A stretch of DNA of 64,000 bases from Spongiivirga citrea (lineage in GTDB: Bacteria > Bacteroidota > Bacteroidia > Flavobacteriales > Flavobacteriaceae): assembly GCF_010671565.1 (NCBI RefSeq), contig NZ_JAABOQ010000004.1:62001-126000 (forward strand), given 5' to 3'. Each line of letters starts with the position of its first letter. Position 1 is the stretch's first letter. The translations under genes and the position numbers were made by a program. This document shows, piece after piece, positions 17,912 through 25,677 of the stretch. The notes under the pieces were generated by a model. The model saw only the letters and a program-made list of their open reading frames with translations. It was not told the origin of the DNA and made no database searches.

Positions 17912-19603
17912 TTAATGTGAAACGGCATCTTTAGCACCACTAGGTATTCTTATTTCTTCTACCAACTCCTGTATATCTTGTGGAGGTGCTTTATAAAAAG
18001 AAGATACCAGTATTGCTACAATAAAGTTAGCCAACATCGCAACAGTTCCAAAACCTTCGGGAGAAATTCCTAAGAAATAATCATTTTCAGTCCCTCCGCC
18101 AAACCAACCAAACTTAAACTTGGTCATGTAGAATAGCATTAAAAGAATACCTACTAACATACCGGAGATAGCGCCTTGTTTATTCATTCTTTTAGAAAAG
18201 ATCCCCAAAACAATGGCCGGAAAAAAAGATGCAGCAGCTAAACCAAATGCCAAAGCAACCGTAGCAGCTACAAAGTCTGGCGGATTAATACCAAAGTAAC
18301 CAGCAATACAAACTGCACCCACTGCTGAAAGTCTTGCGATTACCAACTCTCCTTTATCTGATATATTAGGACGCAATTGTTTTTTGACCAAATCATGTGA
18401 AATAGAGGTAGATATTACCAACAACAAACCGGCTGCCGTTGACAAGGCAGCTGCCAACCCACCGGCCGCAACCAAAGCGATGACCCAATTAGGTAAATTG
18501 GCGATTTCAGGATTAGCCAATACCATTATATCTCGATCGACAGTCAACTCATTGGTTTCTTTATCCGCTACATATTGAATTTTGCCGTCTTCATTTTTAT
18601 CCTCAAATTCAATCAATCCAGTTTTTTCCCATTTAGAAAACCAGTCTGGCATTTCTTTATAAGGGTGTTCACTTACTGTCTCGATTAAATTAGTTCTTGC
18701 AAAAACAGCAACTGCGGGAGCCGTTGTGTAAAGAATTGCAATAAAAAGTAGCGCATAACCTGCAGATTTACGGGCATCTTTCACCTTTGGCACTGTAAAG
18801 AATCGAACAATAACATGAGGCAATCCAGCGGTACCAACCATTAAGGCTGCAGTAATAAAAAACACATCTATTTTCGGTTTCGAGCCATTAGTATATTGAC
18901 TAAAACCCAGATCTTTAGATAGTCCGTCTAACTTGTCCAATAACGATATTTCCTCTCCTACTAGATCAGCACCAAAACCCAATTGCGGTATTGGGTTTCC
19001 GGTCATTTGTATTGAAATAAAAATAGCGGGAACCATAAAGGCAAATATCAATACGCAATACTGAGCTACTTGTGTATAGGTAATTCCTTTCATTCCACCT
19101 AAAACGGCATAAAACAATACGATAACCATTCCGATTAATACTCCTGCATTTACTTCTACTTCTAAAAAACGGGAGAACACCAGGCCAACTCCACGCATCT
19201 GTCCTGCGACATACGTAAACGAAACAATAACAGCGCAAATTACTGCTACCGTTCTAGCAAGATTCGAATAATAGCGGTCGCCGATAAAATCAGGTACGGT
19301 GAATTTGCCAAATTTCCTAAGATAAGGTGCCAAAAGCAATGCCAATAGCACATAACCTCCGGTCCAGCCCATTAAATACACTGAGCCATCATATCCGGTA
19401 AATGAGATAATCCCAGCCATTCCCAAAAATGAAGCTGCCGACATCCAGTCTGCTGCAGTTGCAAGACCGTTCGCAAGTGGAGAAACACCACCTCCGGCAA
19501 CATAAAAATCTTTGGTTGAGCCTGCTCGACTCCAAATAGCAATACCGATATATAAGGCGAATGTGATGCCTACAATTATGTAGGTCCAAGTTTGTACATT
19601 CAT
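17912..19603 (-). CDS. actP: Cation/acetate symporter (sodium:solute symporter family)
   Basis: A 563-residue inner-membrane transporter with about 13 spans. The family signature region is seen in FYVAGGGVSPLANGLATAAD, and AALSTAAGLLLVISTSISHD is typical of the ActP/acetate branch. A hydrophilic insert (about residues 295-345, WFSKWEKTGLIEFEDKNEDG) is common in the Bacteroidota form. It lies between the DUF4212 subunit (29 bp upstream) and acs (8 bp downstream), which supports acetate or a short-chain acid as substrate. Confidence 0.93.
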   Translation of the reverse strand: MNVQTWTYIIVGITFALYIGIAIWSRAGSTKDFYVAGGGVSPLANGLATAADWMSAASFLGMAGIISFTGYDGSVYLMGWTGGYVLLALLLAPYLRKFGKFTVPDFIGDRYYSNLARTVAVICAVIVSFTYVAGQMRGVGLVFSRFLEVEVNAGVLIGMVIVLFYAVLGGMKGITYTQVAQYCVLIFAFMVPAIFISIQMTGNPIPQLGFGADLVGEEISLLDKLDGLSKDLGFSQYTNGSKPKIDVFFITAALMVGTAGLPHVIVRFFTVPKVKDARKSAGYALLFIAILYTTAPAVAVFARTNLIETVSEHPYKEMPDWFSKWEKTGLIEFEDKNEDGKIQYVADKETNELTVDRDIMVLANPEIANLPNWVIALVAAGGLAAALSTAAGLLLVISTSISHDLVKKQLRPNISDKGELVIARLSAVGAVCIAGYFGINPPDFVAATVALAFGLAAASFFPAIVLGIFSKRMNKQGAISGMLVGILLMLFYMTKFKFGWFGGGTENDYFLGISPEGFGTVAMLANFIVAILVSSFYKAPPQDIQELVEEIRIPSGAKDAVSH

Positions 19604-19632
19604 TTATAAAGTTTGATTAGTTAGTGGAATCA

Positions 19633-19890
19633 TTACTCGTTGAATCCGTATTTTTTATCAAGACGATTCATTAGGTAGACATAGATAAAAATGAGCAACA
19701 CAAATACTATAATTGATCCTTGTTGGGCGAACCAAAAGCCTAATTTAAAACCACCTAATTTAATCGTATCTAGTTGTTCTTTTAATAGTATTCCGAAACC
19801 ATAAGAAACAAGAAACCAAATAGCTAAAAGAATTGATAAATAGCGAAGATTAGTCTTCCAGTATTTTTTAGCCTTATCTGATACAGCCAT
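19633..19890 (-). CDS. DUF4212 protein, small partner of the acetate symporter
   Basis: An 85-residue protein with two membrane spans (about 16-33 and 50-70) and the family string KKYWKTNLRYLSILLAIWF. Proteins of this type (YjcH/DUF4212 class) are encoded directly before acetate-type sodium:solute symporters, as here. It is the first gene of the module DUF4212 - actP - acs, and is divergent from the gene at 19951, sharing a 60-bp spacer. Confidence 0.9.
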   Translation of the reverse strand: MAVSDKAKKYWKTNLRYLSILLAIWFLVSYGFGILLKEQLDTIKLGGFKLGFWFAQQGSIIVFVLLIFIYVYLMNRLDKKYGFNE

Positions 19891-19927
19891 GAATTATTTT
19901 TTCTTAAAAATAGGAAAAGTAATTATC

Positions 19928-19935
19928 TATCTTTG
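19928..19935 (+). promoter_or_regulatory. Promoter -7 element for the NTF2-like gene
   Basis: TATCTTTG lies 15 bp before the ATG at 19951. No good TTG is present 18-23 bases upstream, so only the -7 half is clear. Confidence 0.5.
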
Positions 19936-19950
19936 GGTAAATCTCTAATT

Positions 19951-20481
19951 ATGAAAAACACAATCTTAATAGTACTGTTCACCTTTGGTATCGCATTTCA
20001 CGCCTCGTCACAGTCCTTAGACGAAAAATATGGAGAGAACGTCAATTCACTAGGCAACACACTTGAAACACTTTATGGAGTTATTTCCGGACCAAAGGGC
20101 GAAAAACGAAATTGGGAATTATTCAATTATCTATTTTTAGAAGATGCGAAACTAATACCCTCGGGACAAAACAGACAGGGAGCCAATGCACCGAGATATT
20201 TAAGTACTGAAGATTATATTAAATTGTCAGGAAAGTGGCTTGAGGAAAATGGATTTTTTGAAAAGGAACTCCACCGAAAAACAGAAATTTTCGGCAGTTT
20301 AGTGCACGTTTGGAGTACTTATGAATCGTTTAAAAATGCGACAGACAAAGAACCCTTTGCACGAGGCATTAACAGCATTCAATTGTATTTTGATGGCAGC
20401 CGTTATTGGGTTACGAATATTTATTGGACGGGTGAACGACCAGATTTGCCAATTCCTGGAGAGTATTTGCCTAAGAATTAA
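19951..20481 (+). CDS. Secreted NTF2-like protein
   Basis: A 176-residue protein with a signal peptide (MKNTILIVLFTFG ... HASSQ). The mature part has the pattern of an NTF2/SnoaL-like fold: helix-rich start, FLEDAKLIPSG, then VHVWSTYESF, and closing strands SIQLYFDGSRYWVTNIYW. No catalytic role can be assigned. The open frame extends six codons upstream (MGKSLI), but that stretch overlaps the TATCTTTG element, so the ATG at 19951 is chosen. A bidirectional hairpin follows. Confidence 0.85.
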   Translation: MKNTILIVLFTFGIAFHASSQSLDEKYGENVNSLGNTLETLYGVISGPKGEKRNWELFNYLFLEDAKLIPSGQNRQGANAPRYLSTEDYIKLSGKWLEENGFFEKELHRKTEIFGSLVHVWSTYESFKNATDKEPFARGINSIQLYFDGSRYWVTNIYWTGERPDLPIPGEYLPKN

Positions 20482-20482
20482 A

Positions 20483-20523
20483 AAGAGCACCAAACCAATC
20501 AACTGATTGATAATGGTGCTCTT
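20483..20523. terminator. Bidirectional terminator between convergent genes
   Basis: Stem AAGAGCACCA (20483-20492) with TGGTGCTCTT (20514-20523), and an inner CAATCA/TGATTG pair. It serves the NTF2-like gene (+) and the vWA gene (-). Confidence 0.75.
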
Positions 20524-20544
20524 CGCCTCCAACCAAATGTATTA

Positions 20545-22020
20545 TTATCTGCTGGCTACCTGAACATCGGTTTTAACGCCAGCATATTTTTGTATTAATC
20601 GAACCAATAAGTCATTTAACTTTTCTACCTTAAAATCGTTAGTAGTTGGTTTTAAATGAGGGTTTCCTATTCCGCTATCATCCGTTAAGAACACATAGGT
20701 TCCGTTTGTTGCGATACTGAAGAATCTTGTAAGGAATTCTACATTTTTATCCGCTCCGCTTGCGACTACAGGAATAATCTTAATTCCCTTATTGGCTGCC
20801 AAAGCAATTTGTTGCTTAATCGTTGCTACATTCTCTGCATTTAAATGAGGAGGTGCGTCTAGTAACAAAAACAGCATACGTGCCTTTGCATTCTTATTCC
20901 ACGACTGTTGCATGCTGTTTTTAAGTGCTACCTCAACGGCCTCCTCATAATCTCCACCTCCTCCTGCATATTGCTTTGCTAAATTTTGTTGTACTACATC
21001 GATATTGGTATCAAAATCGAAATCTCTTACTACATATTCGTCATTCACATCTCTATAAAAAGTAAGTGCCACTCTTTTTTCATCAATACTCCTATCAATT
21101 CGGTTCATGATGTTCTTTAACTCCGATTTTAAGTATGCAATCTCATCGCCCATCGATCCTGTTGCATCTATTGTAAACATAATGTCGATGCTATTATCTT
21201 GTTTTCCTGCAACCAGTTGAAAATTTAAATCAGTATGACGCTTGGTAATCTTCTTTCCTTTAATCTGATTGTTATGAGTTACTTGCACTCTATAAAAATC
21301 GGTATCTGCTTTACTGTTGATATCCTTAAACACTTGTGCCTTTCCAAACACATCGGTTCTAGCACTCATGATGAATTTATTTTGTTCATTATATATGGCC
21401 ACCTGCGCATTCGGTAGCGGATTGTCGTTTTCATCGGTAACATATACCGCTACTTTTTCCTGTAATGAGAATTCCCAATTATCCTTTACCGTTTTTGCAA
21501 CATCTTTCTCAGAAATCTTAAGCCATTCCTCCCATTTTTCAAGATCATTTATTTCACCGGCAGTAAGTTGTCCTGATTGTGGCGCATAACGTCCTTTAGA
21601 TTTTGTGATGCTAACACCTGCGGCTTTTCCTTCTAGACCGTCTGAACTTACTGTTGATACTGCTGAGCTGGTCCTTGAAACTTCTTTTCTCGTTGCATAT
21701 CCTACGACGACAACCTCTTCTAAACTTGCATCATCACTTTCTAATGCAATATTGATTGTTTCTTTATCTCCAACCTCAACTTCTTGAGTGACCATTCCAA
21801 TGTATGAGAATACGATTGTTTGGCCAACAGAAGCTTTAATTGAATACAATCCGTCAAAATCTGTAGACGTTCCAACAGTTGTTCCTTTTATCATAACATT
21901 GACACCAGGTAATGCCAAGCCATCATTAGCATCAGTAACGGTTCCAGTAATTGCTTTTTCTTGCGCCCAAGCTCCAATTGAGAAGAAGCTGATAAGTACT
22001 ATTGTAAAGACATTTTTCAT
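20545..22020 (-). CDS. von Willebrand A protein with TonB-receptor-like N-terminus
   Basis: A 491-residue protein. It has a signal peptide (1-20, ending GAWAQ) and a carboxypeptidase-D-like sandwich (about 22-95, GTVTDANDGLALPGVNVMIK, FSYIGMVTQE). A linker LEEVVVVGYATRK looks exactly like the TonB-box/plug start of SusC-type receptors. There is no plug or barrel after it. Instead an Ig-like segment (about 188-270, VYVTDENDNPLPNAQVAIYN) and a vWA domain (about 278-480) follow. The metal site is D285-A-T-G-S289 in MFTIDATGSMGDE. It looks like a receptor N-terminus fused to a metal-dependent adhesion or protease-like partner domain. Its location is periplasm or surface. Function unknown. Confidence 0.85.
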   Translation of the reverse strand: MKNVFTIVLISFFSIGAWAQEKAITGTVTDANDGLALPGVNVMIKGTTVGTSTDFDGLYSIKASVGQTIVFSYIGMVTQEVEVGDKETINIALESDDASLEEVVVVGYATRKEVSRTSSAVSTVSSDGLEGKAAGVSITKSKGRYAPQSGQLTAGEINDLEKWEEWLKISEKDVAKTVKDNWEFSLQEKVAVYVTDENDNPLPNAQVAIYNEQNKFIMSARTDVFGKAQVFKDINSKADTDFYRVQVTHNNQIKGKKITKRHTDLNFQLVAGKQDNSIDIMFTIDATGSMGDEIAYLKSELKNIMNRIDRSIDEKRVALTFYRDVNDEYVVRDFDFDTNIDVVQQNLAKQYAGGGGDYEEAVEVALKNSMQQSWNKNAKARMLFLLLDAPPHLNAENVATIKQQIALAANKGIKIIPVVASGADKNVEFLTRFFSIATNGTYVFLTDDSGIGNPHLKPTTNDFKVEKLNDLLVRLIQKYAGVKTDVQVASR

Positions 22021-22044
22021 GGTAGCGTGTTTTATAATTTGACA

Positions 22045-22075
22045 CTAAACTACCTACAACATATAATCGATACAA
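22045..22075 (-). promoter_or_regulatory. Candidate promoter of the vWA gene
   Basis: On the minus strand TTG (22075-22073), 20 bases, TAGTTTAG (22052-22045), 25 bp before the ATG. One base departs from TAnnTTTG. Confidence 0.5.
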
Positions 22076-22155
22076 CGCAGAATGAGGGAACTATAATTTT
22101 GAGTGGGTGAAGTGGAGTTTTGGGTGAGGAAGCGAAGTTCTCTGTAATGAAAAAA

Positions 22156-22182
22156 CCCTAAAGATTTAGAAAACCTTTAGGG
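22156..22182 (-). terminator. Terminator of purC
   Basis: Stem CCCTAAAG / CTTTAGGG around a 10-nt loop. On the minus strand a T-run (TTTTTTCATT) follows the stem. Confidence 0.8.
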
Positions 22183-22205
22183 CTGATTTCATATATAAAA
22201 TGAGA

Positions 22206-23153
22206 TTATGCGTTTAAAAACCCAAGCACATTTTTTTCTATTCGCTCATGAATATTGCTTACGTCTGCCTTAACAAAAGACTCGCCCATGATGTTTTCGT
22301 ACAATTCAATATACCGGTCAGATACAGTTTTGATATAGTCATCACTCATTTCAGGTACAGTCTGCCCATCTAAACCCTGAAAATCATTACTTATTAGCCA
22401 TTGACGTACAAATTCTTTCGATAGTTGCTTTTGTGGTTCAGCTTTGGCTTGCCTTTCTTGATAACCGTCAGCATAAAAGTAACGCGAAGAATCGGGTGTG
22501 TGAATCTCATCGATCAGTACGATCTTTCCGTCTTTGGTTTTTCCAAATTCATATTTGGTGTCTACCAAAATAAGTCCGCGTTGTGCTGCTATCTCCGTTC
22601 CTCGTTGGAATAATTTTCTTGTATAATCTTCTAAAATGAGATAATCTTCTTCTGAAACGATACCTCTTGCCAAAATATCTTCTCTTGAAATATCTTCGTC
22701 ATGATCACCCTGTTCTGCCTTGGTCGCTGGTGTTATGATCGGTGAAGGAAATTTATCATTCTCAATCATTCCTTCCGGCATTTCAACACCACATAACATT
22801 CGTTTTCCGGCCTTATATTCACGAGCGGCATGTCCACTTAAATAGCCACGAATTACCATTTCAACCATAAAAGGCTCACATCGATGTCCTACCGCAACAT
22901 TAGGATCCGGAGTATCGATTAACCAGTTAGGAACCAAATCCTCTGTTTGCTTCATGAACTTGGTTGCAATCTGATTTAAAATTTGGCCTTTAAACGGAAT
23001 TCCTTTAGGCATAACCACATCAAAAGCCGAAAGGCGATCGGTAGCAATCATAACCAATAAATCTTCATTGATGCTGTATACTTCTCTTACTTTTCCTTTG
23101 TAAACGGATTGTTGACCGGGGAAATTAAAGTTGGTATCGGTAATAGTGTTCAT
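22206..23153 (-). CDS. purC: Phosphoribosylaminoimidazole-succinocarboxamide synthase
   Basis: A 315-residue SAICAR synthetase of de novo purine synthesis that joins CAIR and aspartate with ATP. Recognised by [52 protein letters not shown] and [29 protein letters not shown] (shown in pieces by the family). The length fits the longer form of the enzyme. It has its own terminator and stands apart from other pur genes. Confidence 0.97.
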   Translation of the reverse strand: MNTITDTNFNFPGQQSVYKGKVREVYSINEDLLVMIATDRLSAFDVVMPKGIPFKGQILNQIATKFMKQTEDLVPNWLIDTPDPNVAVGHRCEPFMVEMVIRGYLSGHAAREYKAGKRMLCGVEMPEGMIENDKFPSPIITPATKAEQGDHDEDISREDILARGIVSEEDYLILEDYTRKLFQRGTEIAAQRGLILVDTKYEFGKTKDGKIVLIDEIHTPDSSRYFYADGYQERQAKAEPQKQLSKEFVRQWLISNDFQGLDGQTVPEMSDDYIKTVSDRYIELYENIMGESFVKADVSNIHERIEKNVLGFLNA

Positions 23154-23235
23154 TTTTGCTCAGTATAAAAGTGTAAAATTCGAAAGTCCCAGAATGTTTT
23201 TGGCTTTCAAAAGTCATTATAAAATTTAATATGTT

Positions 23236-23393
23236 CCAAATGTCACATCGAGTGATTTTAACTCGAACGGCAGTGAGCGTTAAAATTGTATCGAGATGCA
23301 TCAGAGTCCAAGATATCTAATTCTAGAAATAAGGTTCTCGATACAATTTTTCTTTCGTGCCTCAGAAAAATCACTCGAACTGACATTTGGTCT
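23236..23393. repeat. Inverted pair of the dispersed intergenic repeat, copy B (MITE- or REP-like)
   Basis: The left arm (about 23236-23296) reads CCAAATGTCACATCGAGTGA ... AATTGTATCGAGATG. The right arm (about 23336-23393) is its inverse: TTCTCGATACAATTTTTC ... TCACTCGAACTGACATTTGG. Together they make an imperfect ~158-bp palindrome between purC and phoH. Single-arm copies lie at 6152-6198 and 29445-29499. It contains no open frame. Confidence 0.85.
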
Positions 23394-23398
23394 AATTA

Positions 23399-24352
23399 TT
23401 AATCTCGGTTTTCAATCGATTTATAGGCAGCAATAATCTTTTTAACCAGTTTATGTCTAATCACATCCTTATCATCTAAAAATATCATGCCTACGCCTTC
23501 GGTATTTTTTAGTACCAATAGTGCTTCTTTTAATCCGGAAATAACTCTTCTTGGTAAATCAATCTGACCAGGATCACCAGTAATCATGAACTTGGCATTT
23601 TTACCCATTCTGGTTAAAAACATTTTCATTTGCGCATGAGTTGTATTCTGTGCTTCATCCAAAATAACAAATGCATTATCCAATGTACGCCCTCGCATAA
23701 ATGCTAAGGGTGCTATTTGAATAATTCCTTTTTCTATATGAGCTTCTAATTTTTCCGCTGGAATCATGTCACGCAGTGCGTCATATAATGGTTGCATATA
23801 CGGATCGAGCTTTTCCTTTAAGTCACCTGGTAAGAAACCAAGATTTTCTCCAGCCTCTACCGCAGGGCGCGTTAAAATAATTCTTTTAACCTCCTTGTTT
23901 TTCAATGCTTGGACCGCTAGCGCTACACCAGTATATGTTTTACCAGTACCTGCTGGACCAATTGCGAATACAAGGTCATTTTTATGCGTCAGTTCAACTA
24001 ACTTCCGTTGGTTAGCAGTTTGTGGCTTGATTAAACGACCGCTTACTCCGTGTACAAGTACAGCTCCACTTTCTTTAGACGTTTGATAGTCGGCACTGCT
24101 CGCACTAGTCAAAACACGTTCGATCACATTTTCGTCCAGCTTGTTGTACTTTCCGAAATGCGCTAACAGCATTTCAAGACGCTTATCAAACTCTTCTAGC
24201 ATTTCTTCATCACCATAGGCTTTTATCTTGTTACCACGTGCAACAATTTTAAGCTTGGGAAAGTACTTTTTTAGTAATTGAATGTTTACATTTTGTTGTC
24301 CGAAGAAATCTCTTGGGGTAATCTCAGAAAGTTCGATAGTCAGTTCGTTCAA
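23399..24352 (-). CDS. phoH: PhoH-like ATPase
   Basis: A 317-residue cytoplasmic P-loop ATPase with an N-terminal KH-like region (about 1-80). Walker A is FAIGPAGTGKTYTGVALAV and Walker B is FVILDEAQNTTHAQMKMFL. Other family blocks are LTRPAVEAGENLGFLPGDL and MITGDPGQIDLP. PhoH proteins are linked to RNA processing and phosphate or stress responses; the exact role is uncertain. Single gene on the minus strand, divergent from the SAM hydrolase gene. Confidence 0.94.
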   Translation of the reverse strand: MNELTIELSEITPRDFFGQQNVNIQLLKKYFPKLKIVARGNKIKAYGDEEMLEEFDKRLEMLLAHFGKYNKLDENVIERVLTSASSADYQTSKESGAVLVHGVSGRLIKPQTANQRKLVELTHKNDLVFAIGPAGTGKTYTGVALAVQALKNKEVKRIILTRPAVEAGENLGFLPGDLKEKLDPYMQPLYDALRDMIPAEKLEAHIEKGIIQIAPLAFMRGRTLDNAFVILDEAQNTTHAQMKMFLTRMGKNAKFMITGDPGQIDLPRRVISGLKEALLVLKNTEGVGMIFLDDKDVIRHKLVKKIIAAYKSIENRD

Positions 24353-24522
24353 ATGCGATCTATTTTAAATTATGACATTCTTATTAATATGACGATATAC
24401 ACCGTGGTTTGTGGGTAACTTTTTTGATAACGCTTTTTATCTTCAAGCTAAAAAAATTACTTTCGTCAAGTACACAAACTTACGTTTTTTTACATCCGTC
24501 TAATTAAAAAAATATCAACAAT

Positions 24523-25359
24523 TTGCCAACGCCTATAATTACCCTAACCACGGATTTTGGTAAAAAAGATCACTTCGCCGCTGCGGTTAAAGGTGCTATT
24601 TATAGCGAACTCGAAAATGCAATGGTTGTTGATGTTTCTCATGATGTTTCTCCTTTTAATATTCAAGAAGCTGCATACATCATTCAAAATGCTTACAAAA
24701 GCTTTCCTGCTGGTAGTATTCATATTATTGGTATTGATGCCGAGTTGACACCAGAGAATAGGCATATTGCCTTAAAAATGGACGGTCATTATTTTGTTTG
24801 TGCTAATAATGGAATTATTTCCATGATCAGTTCGGCATTTGTGGCTGAAAAAATGGTAGAGATCAATATTCATAACACCATGCAAACCAGTTTTACCGTG
24901 CTCGATGTATTTGTAAAAGTTGCCTGCCATATCGCGCGTGGTGGTACATTAGATGTTATTGGCAAACCCGCTGGAACAATTAAAGAACTTACAACCATAC
25001 AACCTGCTGTGAGTAATGATGGAAGTCAGATAATTGGAAATGTAATTTATATTGACAATTATGGAAACGTCGTAACCAATATTACCAAAAAATTATTTGA
25101 AGATATCGGTAAAACTCGGGCGTTTGAAATTTCTGTAAGAAACCATCGTTTTACCAAGATATATAACAACTACAGTGACTTTGTAAATTTTGATATTCCT
25201 GCAAACGAACGACAAGTGGATGGTAGTGGATTGATTGTATTTAATTCAGCTTCATTTTTAGAAGTCGCCATTTACAAAAGTAATCCGCAAACCGTAGGCG
25301 GTGCTTCGTCTTTATATGCGCTAGACTATCGAGATACAATAACAATAAATTTCAACTAG
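24523..25359 (+). CDS. SAM hydrolase / SAM hydroxide adenosyltransferase (DUF62 family)
   Basis: A 278-residue protein of the chlorinase/fluorinase-like family, which splits S-adenosylmethionine to adenosine and methionine using hydroxide. Conserved blocks are IITLTTDFGKKDHFAAAVKG, VDVSHDVSPFNIQEAAYI and IYIDNYGNVVTNI. The start is a TTG (24523), since the conserved strand begins at once after it and no ATG is available. It is the first gene of a tight + strand run: its stop is directly followed by the ATG of the ABM gene, then gldF/gldG. Confidence 0.92.
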   Translation: MPTPIITLTTDFGKKDHFAAAVKGAIYSELENAMVVDVSHDVSPFNIQEAAYIIQNAYKSFPAGSIHIIGIDAELTPENRHIALKMDGHYFVCANNGIISMISSAFVAEKMVEINIHNTMQTSFTVLDVFVKVACHIARGGTLDVIGKPAGTIKELTTIQPAVSNDGSQIIGNVIYIDNYGNVVTNITKKLFEDIGKTRAFEISVRNHRFTKIYNNYSDFVNFDIPANERQVDGSGLIVFNSASFLEVAIYKSNPQTVGGASSLYALDYRDTITINFN

Positions 25360-25671
25360 ATGTTGGTACGAATTGTAAAAATGAGCTTTGATCCAGAAAA
25401 AACGGATGACTTTATTGAGATTTTCAATAACAGCAAATCAAAAATTCGAGGGTTTAAAGGTTGTGAACATTTGGAGTTATATCGAGATAAGAAAACACCC
25501 TACATATTCTTCACCTATAGCTATTGGCAAAGTGAAGATCATTTGAATGCGTATCGTAATTCTGATTATTTTGGTATCGTGTGGAAAGCGACCAAAGCAC
25601 TTTTTAATAATAAACCAGAAGCTTGGTCTGTAGATAGACTTTACAAAGTAGATAACCCCCAAGCTGAATAA
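25360..25671 (+). CDS. Antibiotic biosynthesis monooxygenase-like (ABM) protein
   Basis: A 103-residue ferredoxin-like dimeric alpha-beta barrel protein. It begins MLVRIVKMSFDPEKTDDFIE and includes FKGCEHLELYRDKKTPYIFF and YWQSEDHLNAYRNSDYF, the usual pattern of the ABM family. The ATG abuts the stop of the SAM hydrolase gene with no spacing, so the two are translationally coupled. Six bp separate it from the gldF/gldG fusion. The biochemical role is unknown; a small heme- or quinone-handling enzyme is possible. Confidence 0.9.
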   Translation: MLVRIVKMSFDPEKTDDFIEIFNNSKSKIRGFKGCEHLELYRDKKTPYIFFTYSYWQSEDHLNAYRNSDYFGIVWKATKALFNNKPEAWSVDRLYKVDNPQAE

Positions 25672-25677
25672 AACAAT

